Below, piece by piece: positions 26,996 through 36,212 of a stretch of DNA of 64,000 bases. The notes beneath the pieces are model-generated. The model was not told where the DNA came from and did not search any database. It saw only the letters and a list, made by a program, of their open reading frames with translations. How positions within the stretch are numbered: position 1 is the first letter of the stretch; each line of letters opens with the position of its first letter. The stretch is taken from assembly GCA_007741555.1 (NCBI GenBank), contig CP036526.1, positions 496,001-560,000 of the forward strand. The letters run 5' to 3'. Position numbers and translations under genes: made by a program. This DNA comes from Stieleria marina. GTDB lineage: Bacteria; Planctomycetota; Planctomycetia; Pirellulales; Pirellulaceae.

Positions 26996-28225
26996 ATGCC
27001 ACGAGTCAAAGCCTTCCGCGCGGTCCGTCCCACAGTCGAAAATGCTGCTCAGGTCGCCAGCGTCCCCTACGATGTCGTCAATCGCGATGAAGCCGCGGCT
27101 CTGGCCGAGGGCAACGAACAGTCTTTCTTGCACGTTGTGCGTCCCGACATCGATTTGCCCGCCGATACGAATCCGTATGCGGACGAGATCTACGCCAAGG
27201 CGGCGGAGAACCTCAATCGATTCATGAGTGATGGGGTTCTAAAGCAAGATGACAGCGAAAGCATCTTTCTGTACCGCCAAATCATGGACGGCAAGAGCCA
27301 AGTCGGCGTCGTGTGTTGCTGCCACGTCGATGACTACGAAAACAATCTGATCCTGAAGCACGAGTTCACTCGGCCTGCCAAGGAAGACGATCGCACTCGA
27401 CACGTCACCACGCTGAAGGCGCACGCCGGACCCGTTTTCTTGACGTATCGCGACAATGCGAAAGTCAACGATTTGGTGGCGTCTGCGATTGGAAGTGATC
27501 CGGTCTACGATTTTACGGCTGCCGACGGCGTCCAACATACTGTGTGGAAGATCGACGACGCCAGCGAGTACGTGGCCGGTCTAACCGATGTGCCAGCATT
27601 TTACGTGGCAGATGGTCACCACCGCGCCGCGAGTGCATGGCGCGCCGGCAAAGCACGCCGTGAAGCAAATGCAAACCACACGGGCGAAGAAGAATACAAC
27701 TGGTTTTTGACGGTTCTGTTTCCTGCCAGCGAGTTAAACATTCTGGCGTACAACCGCATCATCAAAGATCTGAACGGGATGACTGCCGAAGAGATTCGTG
27801 GGCGTCTTGCCGAAGTAGGAACTTTGGAACCGACAGATGATCCTGTGCCGCCAAGCTCCGGATCGTTCTGCGTCTACCTGGACGGATCGTGGTCACGCTT
27901 GACGGTGCCGGCCGATTCGATCGACCAAGACGATGCGATCAATTGTTTGGATGTTGCCATCCTTGAACAACGCGTGATCAAGCCGATCTTCGGGATTGAT
28001 GATGTTCGCACCGATCCACGGATCGATTTTGTAGGCGGCATTCGCGGCACCAAGGAACTCGAAAAACGAGTCGACTCAGGCGACTGGGCTTGCGCCGTTT
28101 CGATGTACCCCACGTCCATCTCTGAATTGATGGCTGTATCGGACGCCGGCGAAGTCATGCCGCCCAAAAGCACTTGGTTTGAACCCAAACTACGAAGCGG
28201 ACTGCTCACGCACTTGTTGGATTAG
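26996..28225 (+). CDS. DUF1015 family protein
   Basis: A 409-residue cytoplasmic protein of the DUF1015 family, whose biochemical role is not established. The start at 26996 (MPRVKAFRAVRP) is typical, and the upstream in-frame residues are discarded. Recognisable family features are VASVPYDVVNRDEA at 20-40, the acidic central region, and VADGHHRAASAWRA near residue 205, which holds the conserved Asp-Gly-His-His. Bacterial homologues often sit beside serine biosynthesis genes, but none is present here. It stands alone between the PQQ gene (divergent) and the esterase gene (convergent). Confidence 0.85.
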   Translation: MPRVKAFRAVRPTVENAAQVASVPYDVVNRDEAAALAEGNEQSFLHVVRPDIDLPADTNPYADEIYAKAAENLNRFMSDGVLKQDDSESIFLYRQIMDGKSQVGVVCCCHVDDYENNLILKHEFTRPAKEDDRTRHVTTLKAHAGPVFLTYRDNAKVNDLVASAIGSDPVYDFTAADGVQHTVWKIDDASEYVAGLTDVPAFYVADGHHRAASAWRAGKARREANANHTGEEEYNWFLTVLFPASELNILAYNRIIKDLNGMTAEEIRGRLAEVGTLEPTDDPVPPSSGSFCVYLDGSWSRLTVPADSIDQDDAINCLDVAILEQRVIKPIFGIDDVRTDPRIDFVGGIRGTKELEKRVDSGDWACAVSMYPTSISELMAVSDAGEVMPPKSTWFEPKLRSGLLTHLLD

Positions 28226-28295
28226 CAGTTTGCCTGGCATCGGAATCAGTGCTTTTTCCCCGGTCGCTTGCGATCGATAGCGGCCTGATCCTCGC

Positions 28296-29192
28296 CTACC
28301 GTTTGGTTAATAGGCCTTGTGTCTGCATCCACGCTTGTAGGTGTTGGGGCCAATGCGAGACAGCGTTTTTACTTGGTCGCATGCCATAGCCGTGTCCTCC
28401 TTTGGTGAAAGCGTGTAGTTCGGCGGGGACGTCGTGCTGGCGGAGTCGGGCGAAAAGCAACGCTGATTGGGCGCCACGCAGTGCATCGTCCCAAGTCACT
28501 GCCATGAACGTAGGCGGCGTGTCCTTTGTGACCGTTACTAGTGGTCCTAGTTCGATCTCTTTTCGGTCGTCGTAATTGTTGCCTAAGTACGCGCAGTAGA
28601 TGGGGCAGATGAAATTGGGGCGGCAACTCAGATCGTCTGCTTTGTCGACACGCTCGTAACAATTGGTTTCGTACTGGACCCCTGACATGACCGTCAGATG
28701 GCCGCCGGCTGAAAAGCCCAACGTACCAATGCGATTAGGGTCGATGTCGTATTTCTTGGCGTTGTGCCGGACGACGCGGATGGCGCGTTGCACATCTTGC
28801 ATCGGTTCCCAGTGGATCTTGTCGGGGATTCGTCGAGGGACTCGGTATTTCAGGACAAACGCACTGACGCCGATGGAGTTGAACCACTGTGCGATTTGGA
28901 CGCCTTCGTGGTCCCAGGCCAAGATGTTGTAGCCTCCACCTGGGCATATCACGACGCCGCAGCCATTGGCTTTGTCGGCAGGGGCAGGGAAGTGCGTCAG
29001 CGAGGCACGTTTGATGTAGGCGATTCGTTCTGGCGTCGTTTTGCTTTTGAACTGCGCGACCTGTTCGGCGTCAAACTTCACGCTGCCCGCCGGAAGTTCT
29101 CCCGGCCAAATTTCGAATTCGGTCTGCTGAGCAAACGCGTTGGTAGACAACAAGATTGCGAAACAAAGGAAAGGTTTCAAAATTGCGGGCAT
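28296..29192 (-). CDS. Exported alpha/beta-hydrolase (esterase/lipase-like)
   Basis: A 298-residue hydrolase with a signal peptide ending NAFA at 20. The oxyanion region is PGGGY (84-88), the nucleophile elbow is GFSAGGH with Ser161, the acid is Asp235 or Asp236, and the base is His267 in GGHGYG. This arrangement fits the acetyl-xylan/hemicellulose esterase-like group (dienelactone hydrolase/BD-FAE type), which acts on ester decorations of plant or algal polysaccharide. It is the last of four leftward genes (MIOX, Gfo/Idh/MocA, phosphodiesterase, hydrolase), with 16 bases after the phosphodiesterase. The substrate is inferred from the fold only. Confidence 0.86.
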   Translation of the reverse strand: MPAILKPFLCFAILLSTNAFAQQTEFEIWPGELPAGSVKFDAEQVAQFKSKTTPERIAYIKRASLTHFPAPADKANGCGVVICPGGGYNILAWDHEGVQIAQWFNSIGVSAFVLKYRVPRRIPDKIHWEPMQDVQRAIRVVRHNAKKYDIDPNRIGTLGFSAGGHLTVMSGVQYETNCYERVDKADDLSCRPNFICPIYCAYLGNNYDDRKEIELGPLVTVTKDTPPTFMAVTWDDALRGAQSALLFARLRQHDVPAELHAFTKGGHGYGMRPSKNAVSHWPQHLQAWMQTQGLLTKR

Positions 29193-29208
29193 GATCGAAT
29201 CGGAGCGA

Positions 29209-30030
29209 TTATTGGAGGAAGACGGAGAGTTCTTTAAGCTTGTCAGTGTTGATCAAATCGACGCCAGCTTCGTGCAGAGTTTTCCAGGCGATTGGCTTGT
29301 CGGGGATGGACCAAAATCGCACGCGGCGGTTGCGAGCGTGAACCTGTTGAATGATGTTTTTGAGTTTTGCTGCGTCGTCGTCACTGATTGCACCGTCACC
29401 ACGCCAGCGAAAATTGCGTCCCCAATGATCGCTGATGAGCGGCATTTGGTGCGCAAGTAGGTCGCTGTTGAGGTCTGACAGACGACCATCGATGCCGACA
29501 AACCGAGGTGACTGAGCGAGGATCGTTTCATTTGCTCGGTTGCCGCTAACGATTGCAGTTACGGCTTTATCGGTCACTTTGTCGCCATCGATGCGAGTAA
29601 AGACTTCGTCGTATTGGCCTAGCAATTCGTTGAGCGCCAAGAACGTCGATTCTGCATCTGATTTGATATCGATCAACAGCGTAAAGCCGGGGCCATCGGG
29701 ATGGACTTTTCCAGCATTGGTTTTGATCCGCTTCCGCAATGGTTCAAGGTAAAGCTGTTTCAGCGAACGTTCGATTTTTAATTGGTCGCGATCATGAGCA
29801 ACTAGTAGTTCTCCGTCGACCAAATAGATGTCGGCTTCGACGCTGCAGAAACCTTGGTCAAGTGCATCCAGAAGCGGACGAGCGTGTAAGTAATCGTTGT
29901 GTGCGTGCGCGTGCGGGTGGACGACTGGCAAACGCCGGTCTTCCTGCGCGTCGACTTGGTTTACGAACGTAAAACTCGCCACGACAAAGATCATCGTGGC
30001 GAGTGTGTTTGCCTGTTTCATGAGATGCAT
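29209..30030 (-). CDS. Exported GDPD/PI-PLC-like phosphodiesterase
   Basis: A 273-residue exported protein of the glycerophosphodiester phosphodiesterase/PI-PLC-like TIM-barrel superfamily. A signal peptide ends VDAQ at about 29. Active-site candidates are HAHNDY (42-47), EADIYL with Glu66 and Asp68, and His79 in VAHD. The family cleaves phosphodiesters of glycerol or inositol head groups. Expected barrel strands follow (LLIDIKSD, RVRFWSI), ending with LINTDKL. The ATG at 30030 shares one base with the stop of the upstream Gfo/Idh/MocA gene; ATG 30021 is an alternative. The pairing with an inositol oxygenase two genes upstream makes an inositol-lipid link tempting but unproven. Confidence 0.83.
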   Translation of the reverse strand: MHLMKQANTLATMIFVVASFTFVNQVDAQEDRRLPVVHPHAHAHNDYLHARPLLDALDQGFCSVEADIYLVDGELLVAHDRDQLKIERSLKQLYLEPLRKRIKTNAGKVHPDGPGFTLLIDIKSDAESTFLALNELLGQYDEVFTRIDGDKVTDKAVTAIVSGNRANETILAQSPRFVGIDGRLSDLNSDLLAHQMPLISDHWGRNFRWRGDGAISDDDAAKLKNIIQQVHARNRRVRFWSIPDKPIAWKTLHEAGVDLINTDKLKELSVFLQ

Positions 30031-31490
30031 TAAACGGAGGTTTCGTAGCCTTTGCGTTGTTCACGCTGGACGAACGAATTGGCTTGTTTGTCGTCACCAA
30101 AATCTTCTGTTTTGGGATCGAACACGACTTTGCGTCCCAAACGCATGGCCACATTGATCGCGTGGCAAACGTTGAGCATCCGGTGGTGTGACTGGACATC
30201 CGACGCAGGTGTTTTTCGACTCTTGATGCACTCCATGAAGTTCTTCATGTGGAATCCATCTTCGCCAAAACCTTCCGTGCCGGTTGGATCGTCAACGTAC
30301 AGTTTGCCAATCGCGTCGCCGGCAAGTGGTTTGTCCTTGAGCATTTCGACGGGCTTGCCGACAATTTTTCCTCGGTTGACCAAGAATCGACCCTGGTTCC
30401 CCTCGAACATGATGCCGTTGTCAAAACCTAGTTTGGGGGCGTTGTCACGGACGTACATGTCCAGTCCGTCGGCGAACGTGCATTTGACATTGAATTTGGT
30501 CGCGCAGTTGAACATGTCGTCTCGCTGAGGCATTCCATCGACAAATTCGACGGGGTGTGTGACGTCCAGAGGATCAATGGTGATCTTGCCAATGTCATCC
30601 CCCAGTTTGTTCAGTGACCACATGGCAACGTCGACGTGGTGAGCACCCCAGTCAGTCAGTTTGCCTCCGGAGTACTCATAGAACCAACGGTAGTAGCGGT
30701 GGGCACGGCCAAACGGAAAGCCTGCTCCCCAGCCGGTTGTATCGACGATTTCGCTTTGAGCGCGATAGTCGACCATCGGACATTGACCCAGCCATTCGTT
30801 CCAGTTCAGCGATTTGGGAGGATCGCATTTCGGCAATGTGACCGCGTCGCGTGATCCGCCAATGCAGACGGTCACTTTGCTGACCTCGCCCACGCGATTG
30901 TCTCGCATCATTGCGGCTGCTTGAGCAAACCGCTGGGCAAATTCGGTTCGTTGCTGAGTACCAACCTGAACAACGCGTCCGGTCTTTTTCATCGCCGCTA
31001 AGATTTGCTGACCCTCGCGAATCGTCAGTGTCAACGGTTTTTCCGCGTACACGTCCTTGCCCGCGTTCATCGCGTCGATAGCGATCTTGGTGTGCCAGTG
31101 ATCGACGCTGCCGATCACCACGACGTCGACTTCTTTGTTGTCTAACAGTCGGCGGTAGTCTTCGTGGGCGCCAACGACGATGGGACGATTGTTTGCTCGG
31201 TGAATGTCGATCGCGACTTGCTGAGCACGTCCAAGCTGAACACCGTCGACGTCTGCGATGCCGATGCATGGACCGAACTTGAGGGCATGTTTGCCATGGT
31301 AGGTGTGGTACCGAATGCCTGCACCGACAAAGGCGACACCGGGTTGTTCGTTGGGCGATTTAAAATCCGCTGCCCAGGCGCTGCTGGCGGCAACACTGCT
31401 GAAATAGGCTCCGAACGAAGTCGCGGCGGTGGCCTGCAAAAAACCGCGGCGGGATGTTTGATCGGAGGTGTCTTTCTTCTTGTTTGGCAT
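30030..31490 (-). CDS. Tat-exported Gfo/Idh/MocA oxidoreductase
   Basis: A 486-residue NAD(P)-dependent sugar or polyol oxidoreductase of the glucose-fructose oxidoreductase/inositol dehydrogenase family. Near the start, SRRGFLQATAATSFGAYFSS is a twin-arginine signal, so it is folded with cofactor and then exported. The Rossmann loop is VAFVGAGIRYHTYH around 50-63, IADVDG marks the second strand, and AEKPLTLT holds the catalytic lysine motif. The C-terminal beta-sheet domain includes GWGAGFPFGRAHRYYRWF. It lies between the inositol oxygenase (118 bases upstream) and the phosphodiesterase (overlapping by one base). Substrates for exported members of this family in planctomycetes are unknown. 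Confidence 0.9.
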   Translation of the reverse strand: MPNKKKDTSDQTSRRGFLQATAATSFGAYFSSVAASSAWAADFKSPNEQPGVAFVGAGIRYHTYHGKHALKFGPCIGIADVDGVQLGRAQQVAIDIHRANNRPIVVGAHEDYRRLLDNKEVDVVVIGSVDHWHTKIAIDAMNAGKDVYAEKPLTLTIREGQQILAAMKKTGRVVQVGTQQRTEFAQRFAQAAAMMRDNRVGEVSKVTVCIGGSRDAVTLPKCDPPKSLNWNEWLGQCPMVDYRAQSEIVDTTGWGAGFPFGRAHRYYRWFYEYSGGKLTDWGAHHVDVAMWSLNKLGDDIGKITIDPLDVTHPVEFVDGMPQRDDMFNCATKFNVKCTFADGLDMYVRDNAPKLGFDNGIMFEGNQGRFLVNRGKIVGKPVEMLKDKPLAGDAIGKLYVDDPTGTEGFGEDGFHMKNFMECIKSRKTPASDVQSHHRMLNVCHAINVAMRLGRKVVFDPKTEDFGDDKQANSFVQREQRKGYETSV

Positions 31491-31608
31491 GGTCGCGATA
31501 AGTTAAAGGAATCGATAAGGATAAGAGCAAACAGGGACGCTGAATTCTAAGCCCATGACGTGCGTCGACGTCGATCGAGGGCGTCACGATTATATCTCTC
31601 TCAAGGAC

Positions 31609-32466
31609 TCACCAGTCCAACTGCTTTGGGAAAAATTCGTCGATCAGCTCACAATAGTAGGGCTTCAGCGCTTGCACGTCCGGGCGTTGATCGCTTTTGC
31701 TGTACAAATCGTAGGGATTGAATTTTTTGACCCACTCCATCATGGCTTCGTCTGTGGGGCTCATCAGGTGGGTATAAGCACCTTCTCGATGGCCGGCGTA
31801 AAACGAGTGGTACCGAATCATGTACTGGGCTTCGATCGGCAAGTAGTTCTTGACGACGTGATACAGGTATTCGTCATGTCCCCAGGACAGCAGGACGTTG
31901 TCCAGGCCCGTGTTGGTTTCGTAAATCCCCTGTGCGGTGGAGAGCTCGATGTCTTGGCGATCGGGATTGGCGTCAAAGTACTCTGCCAAAACAATTTTGT
32001 CGCTGAATGCACAGCCGACCGGGAAAGTGTCGCCGACGACGGACCACTGCGGTTCACCGTACAAACAAAGGATCTTGCCGAGATCATGAACCAACCCAGT
32101 TAAGATAAACCAGCGCGGGTGTCCGTCACGACGAATCGCTTCGGCAGACTGCATCAGGTGTTCGATCTGCGACAATTCCGTGTCGGGGTCGCTTTGGTCG
32201 ACGAGCGTGTTGAGATACTCCATCGCCTCCCAGATTCCCATGCGGCGCTGACGCAGCGGCAGGTACTGTTGCCGTTTTAGCCGATTGAATTCCAACGTCT
32301 GGTGTTCGTGGTTGAGACGATAAAATTCCCGAACACGATTGTGTTCGGGAGCTTCGTAGTTACGAAATTCACTCGTTGTCTTTTCTTGGTCGCTATAGCG
32401 GCTTCCAACATCATCATCCCAGTCATCGACATGATGAAGCGGTTGGTCGTTGGTTGTATCACGCAT
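31609..32466 (-). CDS. miox: Inositol oxygenase (MIOX)
   Basis: A 285-residue di-iron enzyme expected to convert myo-inositol and oxygen to D-glucuronate. All six iron ligands of the animal enzyme have counterparts at matching spacing: His103, His127-Asp128 (GLVHDLGK), His197 (SWGHDEY), His220 (RYHSFY) and Asp253 (NPYDLY). The long conserved tracts [21 protein letters not shown] and [10 protein letters not shown] are also present. Length equals that of the human protein. MIOX is best known from eukaryotes and is uncommon in bacteria. No inositol transporter or uronate pathway gene is adjacent. A perfect 10-bp inverted repeat lies within the first part of the gene (32327-32350). It diverges from the LamG gene at 32535. 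Confidence 0.96.
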   Translation of the reverse strand: MRDTTNDQPLHHVDDWDDDVGSRYSDQEKTTSEFRNYEAPEHNRVREFYRLNHEHQTLEFNRLKRQQYLPLRQRRMGIWEAMEYLNTLVDQSDPDTELSQIEHLMQSAEAIRRDGHPRWFILTGLVHDLGKILCLYGEPQWSVVGDTFPVGCAFSDKIVLAEYFDANPDRQDIELSTAQGIYETNTGLDNVLLSWGHDEYLYHVVKNYLPIEAQYMIRYHSFYAGHREGAYTHLMSPTDEAMMEWVKKFNPYDLYSKSDQRPDVQALKPYYCELIDEFFPKQLDW

Positions 32467-32534
32467 CGGAGGGGAAGAGTGTTAAGGTAGGTGCCAGGTT
32501 TTCAATCTCAAGATTAGCAGACGACAGGTCCATT

Positions 32535-33479
32535 GTGTCAAGAATCAATCGGTTTACCGCGATCGTCTTGGTCCTCTTTGGGCAAGCGATTGTCCAGGGC
32601 CAAGATGACCCTGCTCAGGATCAAGGGCCAGAGATTCAAATGGATCATGACATCATCGCTGGGATGGTTTGCTTGGCGACGTTTGATGACGTCGCGGATC
32701 TTAATCTGTCCAGTAATCAGGGCTGGGTGTCTACGGCGGCAACCTACCGAAATGCAGTCGAACGTCGTGATGTCAAAACGCATATTCAGCGTCCGCATGT
32801 CGATATTGCCGACGGAGCGGGGCGGCTCGGCGATGCACTGCGATTTACCGGAGTCTCTCCGCAAGTTTTGTTTTATCGTGCGGACGAATTTCATTCCGGA
32901 CGTCTAGGTTTTGTCGCTGCTTGCGAGCTGACCCTCAGTATTTGGGTGCGACTGGCAACGGCAAATTCGTCGATGACGACAAAGGACCAGTCGAATTCAA
33001 TATTGGTTCAGCTGGCTCAGCCCGAATCGTCGGGGCCCACTCTGGGCATGGAATTGATGCGTGGTGGCGGGCAGAATTTGGGCCAAGCAGGGGATGATTT
33101 GCGTTTGGTGTTGTCCGATCAGCCACGTGATGGCACATCGGAACTTGGCGAAGCGATTTCGGGTCAGACGCTTGTCCGAATCCGGCGTCCGCCGTTAATT
33201 GACGGGCGTTGGCATCATCTGTGTCTTTCGATTGGGCATGTCAAACCGCTCGACGCTGAACAGGCAAAGCAGACACTCGCCACGCTCACGATGTACTTGG
33301 ACGGCCGTCGAATGGGACGATCGACGTTGAAACGAAAAATGAGTTTTCACTTCGGCGACGGCGCATTGATACTCGGTCATCAATTCGTCGGAGACATCGA
33401 CCAGCTTCAAGTTTGGGGCCGAGTTTTGTCTGCTCAAGAAGTTCGCCGCGTTTATGAACGACCCGAACTGATTCGCTAG
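32535..33479 (+). CDS. Exported LamG-domain protein
   Basis: A 314-residue exported protein. The GTG at 32535 is chosen because it begins a good signal peptide (SRINRFTAIVLVLFGQAIVQG), while the upstream in-frame part overlaps the divergent MIOX gene. A concanavalin-like LamG domain covers about 40-310: GRLGDALRFTG, CELTLSIWVRL, DGRWHHLCLSI, LTMYLDGRRMG and VGDIDQLQVWGRVLSAQEV are its usual strands. Such domains bind sugars or serve as structural modules. A Gfo/Idh/MocA gene follows after 45 bases on the same strand, so they may be co-transcribed. Confidence 0.78.
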   Translation: MSRINRFTAIVLVLFGQAIVQGQDDPAQDQGPEIQMDHDIIAGMVCLATFDDVADLNLSSNQGWVSTAATYRNAVERRDVKTHIQRPHVDIADGAGRLGDALRFTGVSPQVLFYRADEFHSGRLGFVAACELTLSIWVRLATANSSMTTKDQSNSILVQLAQPESSGPTLGMELMRGGGQNLGQAGDDLRLVLSDQPRDGTSELGEAISGQTLVRIRRPPLIDGRWHHLCLSIGHVKPLDAEQAKQTLATLTMYLDGRRMGRSTLKRKMSFHFGDGALILGHQFVGDIDQLQVWGRVLSAQEVRRVYERPELIR

Positions 33480-33524
33480 TGGTTAGACTAGTGCCGTCTC
33501 AACAAAGCACACTTGGAAAGAACG

Positions 33525-34868
33525 ATGCATCAACAAAATCGACGATCATTCTTAGCGACTTCCGCTGGCGCTTGCGGTTTTGCAGCGGGACTTGCCAGTT
33601 CAATTGGTAGTGGAAACGAACGGTCCTCCAACGACCGGATCAATCTTGGCGTGATTGGTCTGGGGTCGCGCGGGTACAACTTGATCGACGAGTTTTTGCG
33701 TTTGGATGGATGCCGGATTGTGGCGGTCTGTGACGTGGACGAGTTTCATCATCGCGATCGGGCATGGGGAAAAGGAATTGCATTTGGGAGAATTCCCGCA
33801 ATGAAAAAAATCGATCAGGCGTATGCAAAACAAGCTGGCAAGGTGACGCAGGGGGGCATCAAGTCCTACAGCGACTATCGCGAGTTGATCCGTCGCGACG
33901 ACATCGATGCCGTCGTGATTGCCACACCGGACCATTGGCATGCAAAATGTACGATCGATTCGTTGGCAGCTGGCAAAGACGTTTACTGTGAGAAGCCCGT
34001 GACTCATTTGTTTCACGAAGGCCAGTTGGTGTACCAGGAAGTCGCTAAACAGAAAGCTATTTTTCAAACTGGTTCGCAGCAACGCAGTGACGAAAAGTTT
34101 CGCCGCGCGGTCGAAATCGCTCGCAACGGATTGCTGGGCGAAATCCACGCCGTCGAAGTCGGTTTGCCAATGGGCTACGAAAAACCTCAAGGCGACACAG
34201 CAGTTGCAAAGCCTCCGAAACAGTTGGATTACGATTTTTGGTGCGGCCCATCCGAAGTCCTGCCGTACATGCGAGCACGCCATCATCGATGGTGGCGAGG
34301 CCATCGAGCTTACGGCGGCGGCGTGCTGATGGATTGGATCGGTCACCACAATGATATCGCTCATTGGGCACTCGACGTGGACCAGAGTGGACCCGAGAGC
34401 GTCGAGGCAGTTGACTGGACATTTCCTGAAGGTGACGTCTACAACACGCCAGCAAATTACACGCTCCGTTGCGAGTACGAGGGTGGGATTCAAAGCTCGA
34501 TTTCGGTCAACAATCGGCAAGGTTTAAAGTTGATTGGAAGCGATGGTTGGGTGTTTGTGACACGAGGGAAATTGGAATCATCGCATGCCGACTGGAGTAA
34601 ACCTGATTTTGTTCCTGGCCGCGTCAAGGTCTACGCGTCGGACAACCATGCCAAGAACTTTCTGGATTGCATCCGCTCTCGTGAAGCATGCATTTCGCCA
34701 GCACAAACGACACATCGAAGCATCACGCCGGGGCACTTGGGTTATGTGTCCAACGCGGTCGGTCGCAAGCTGAAATGGGATGCCACAAACGAGTTGATCG
34801 TGGGCGACGATGAGGCCAGCAAGTTGCTGATGGAGATCAACTATCGTCAGCCATGGTCATTGACGTAG
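33525..34868 (+). CDS. Tat-exported Gfo/Idh/MocA oxidoreductase
   Basis: A 447-residue exported oxidoreductase of the same family as the one at 30030-31490. The start at 33525 follows GGAAAGAAC and opens MHQQNRRSFLATSAGACGFA, a twin-arginine signal. The cofactor loop is LGVIGLGSRGYN, followed by VAVCDVD, and ATPDHWHAKC and VYCEKPVTHL carry the catalytic region. The second domain has a His-rich stretch, RARHHRWWRGHRAYGGG. It lies 45 bases after the LamG gene. The substrate is unknown; polyols or sugars are likely by family. Confidence 0.9.
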   Translation: MHQQNRRSFLATSAGACGFAAGLASSIGSGNERSSNDRINLGVIGLGSRGYNLIDEFLRLDGCRIVAVCDVDEFHHRDRAWGKGIAFGRIPAMKKIDQAYAKQAGKVTQGGIKSYSDYRELIRRDDIDAVVIATPDHWHAKCTIDSLAAGKDVYCEKPVTHLFHEGQLVYQEVAKQKAIFQTGSQQRSDEKFRRAVEIARNGLLGEIHAVEVGLPMGYEKPQGDTAVAKPPKQLDYDFWCGPSEVLPYMRARHHRWWRGHRAYGGGVLMDWIGHHNDIAHWALDVDQSGPESVEAVDWTFPEGDVYNTPANYTLRCEYEGGIQSSISVNNRQGLKLIGSDGWVFVTRGKLESSHADWSKPDFVPGRVKVYASDNHAKNFLDCIRSREACISPAQTTHRSITPGHLGYVSNAVGRKLKWDATNELIVGDDEASKLLMEINYRQPWSLT

Positions 34869-34907
34869 TCACGCCAACATTTGTCGACCACGCGGATTTC
34901 AACGTTA

Positions 34908-34932
34908 GCCGCTGGCGATAGCCACGGTCATT
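34908..34932 (+). repeat. Dispersed 25-base repeat, copy 1
   Basis: This copy of a GCCGCTGGYGMTAGCCACGG element, followed by KCATT, lies after the Gfo/Idh/MocA gene. It matches the reverse complement of copy 2 at 22 of 25 positions, so the pair can form an inverted repeat with a 75-base middle. Confidence 0.6.
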
Positions 34933-35007
34933 CATCAACACGGCAAATTTGCGCGACCAAATCGACGAGTTATCCGTCGCACATGATCCAAATTTTCAAG
35001 ACCGCAA

Positions 35008-35032
35008 AATGCCCGTGGCTAGCACCAGCGGC
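35008..35032 (-). repeat. Dispersed 25-base repeat, copy 2 (inverted)
   Basis: This is the second arm, in opposite orientation to copy 1, in the gap between two convergent genes. The position resembles that of REP-type elements, which often lie between convergent ends. Confidence 0.6.
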
Positions 35033-35056
35033 CTGATTCAGCACGCTTCGGTTTTC

Positions 35057-36187
35057 TTAAAACGCGTCAAGCATGTAGCCTGATCGGTAACTGCGGTTGC
35101 GCACCTGGATGGTCGGTGCGGACAATCCGTTGCTGGTTGCAAATGGATTTTGAACACTGCGCGGCGTGCTGTCTGCTGGCGGTATCGCGCGTCGGGATGC
35201 TCTTGGATCGGCGGGCGCCGTATTTCCAAAACGAACGCGACGTTGCCGAATAGCCGGGTTATTGACTTTGCCATCGCTGGTAAAAATCAGCGGTTCCCAA
35301 TCAATGACGCAGTTGGGCATGGCGTCACTAAGTTTCTTCGCCGCCGCGTAGCTGACCGAGCAGCGCTTAATATTTAGATAGCGAAGTTGCTTCATCAGAT
35401 AGACGTGCTGCAGCCCGTTTTCGGTCACCGTTGTGCGTTCTATATTCAGATGTTGTAACTCAGGACAGCGCGAGAGGTCCTTCAGTACTTGATCGCCCAG
35501 ATACGTGTGCGCTGCGCAAAACCAACGCATCTGTGAATCGGATAGCCACGGTAGCGATCCACGGTCCAAACTTGCACGCGTCAGGTCCAACGATTGTAAA
35601 TTTCGCAGCGACGAAAGCGGTGTGAGGTCGTTGGTGCGAAGTGTGACGTTTGACAGGCGCAGTCGCTCAAGTTGCTCGATGCGGGCAATCGATTCGATCA
35701 GCTTTTGTTTGTCAGTCGTCGATTGAAAACGGCGGTTGTTCGTCGAAACATTTGTGACCGCACGAAAGAAATCGGCGCCCAGTGAATTGGCGAGTACGGA
35801 AGGCGGTGATTTAACTTCACCTGGCAACAGACTGACCAGCATGTTCTCCCGAGGTTCGTACATCACGAACGCGCCTTGGGCAACCAGGTGATCGACAGCG
35901 CGGGATTGTTGTCGTGATTGGCGATAGACGGCGCTGAACCATGCGAATACGCCGGCGAAGACTACCATCGCGATCAACAAGAGTCGCAGCGAGAGTTTTC
36001 GCCGTCGGCGAATTCGCGACTCGGCTTGCTGCGTCAGAAAATCCGTCAGTCGACCAATCTGCGATTCTAAACTCGCCAATCGCTCGGCGAGTCCGTCGGC
36101 GCTGGTCGCAGGCAACTCGGAATGCTTGGCAGGTTCGTCAGACACAGCAACAGGCTCGTGATCGGCCGGAAGAATCGAATCACTCAA
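35057..36187 (-). CDS. Membrane-anchored leucine-rich-repeat protein
   Basis: A 376-residue protein. A polar N-terminal region of about 65 residues ends in RIRRRRK, followed by one transmembrane helix (about 69-87). An extracytoplasmic region then contains irregular leucine-rich repeats at about 170-300 (LERLRLSNVTLRTNDLTPLSSL, LQSLDLTRASLD). The last 70 residues are Pro, Ser and Arg rich with no repeats. The start given is TTG and is uncertain; an in-frame GTG 14 codons on is the alternative. It lies 25 bases from the end of feoB on the same strand, upstream of the repeat pair. Function beyond protein contact is not evident. Confidence 0.68.
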   Translation of the reverse strand: MSDSILPADHEPVAVSDEPAKHSELPATSADGLAERLASLESQIGRLTDFLTQQAESRIRRRRKLSLRLLLIAMVVFAGVFAWFSAVYRQSRQQSRAVDHLVAQGAFVMYEPRENMLVSLLPGEVKSPPSVLANSLGADFFRAVTNVSTNNRRFQSTTDKQKLIESIARIEQLERLRLSNVTLRTNDLTPLSSLRNLQSLDLTRASLDRGSLPWLSDSQMRWFCAAHTYLGDQVLKDLSRCPELQHLNIERTTVTENGLQHVYLMKQLRYLNIKRCSVSYAAAKKLSDAMPNCVIDWEPLIFTSDGKVNNPAIRQRRVRFGNTAPADPRASRRAIPPADSTPRSVQNPFATSNGLSAPTIQVRNRSYRSGYMLDAF

Positions 36188-36212
36188 GCCAATATCTTAG
36201 CAATTGATGACG

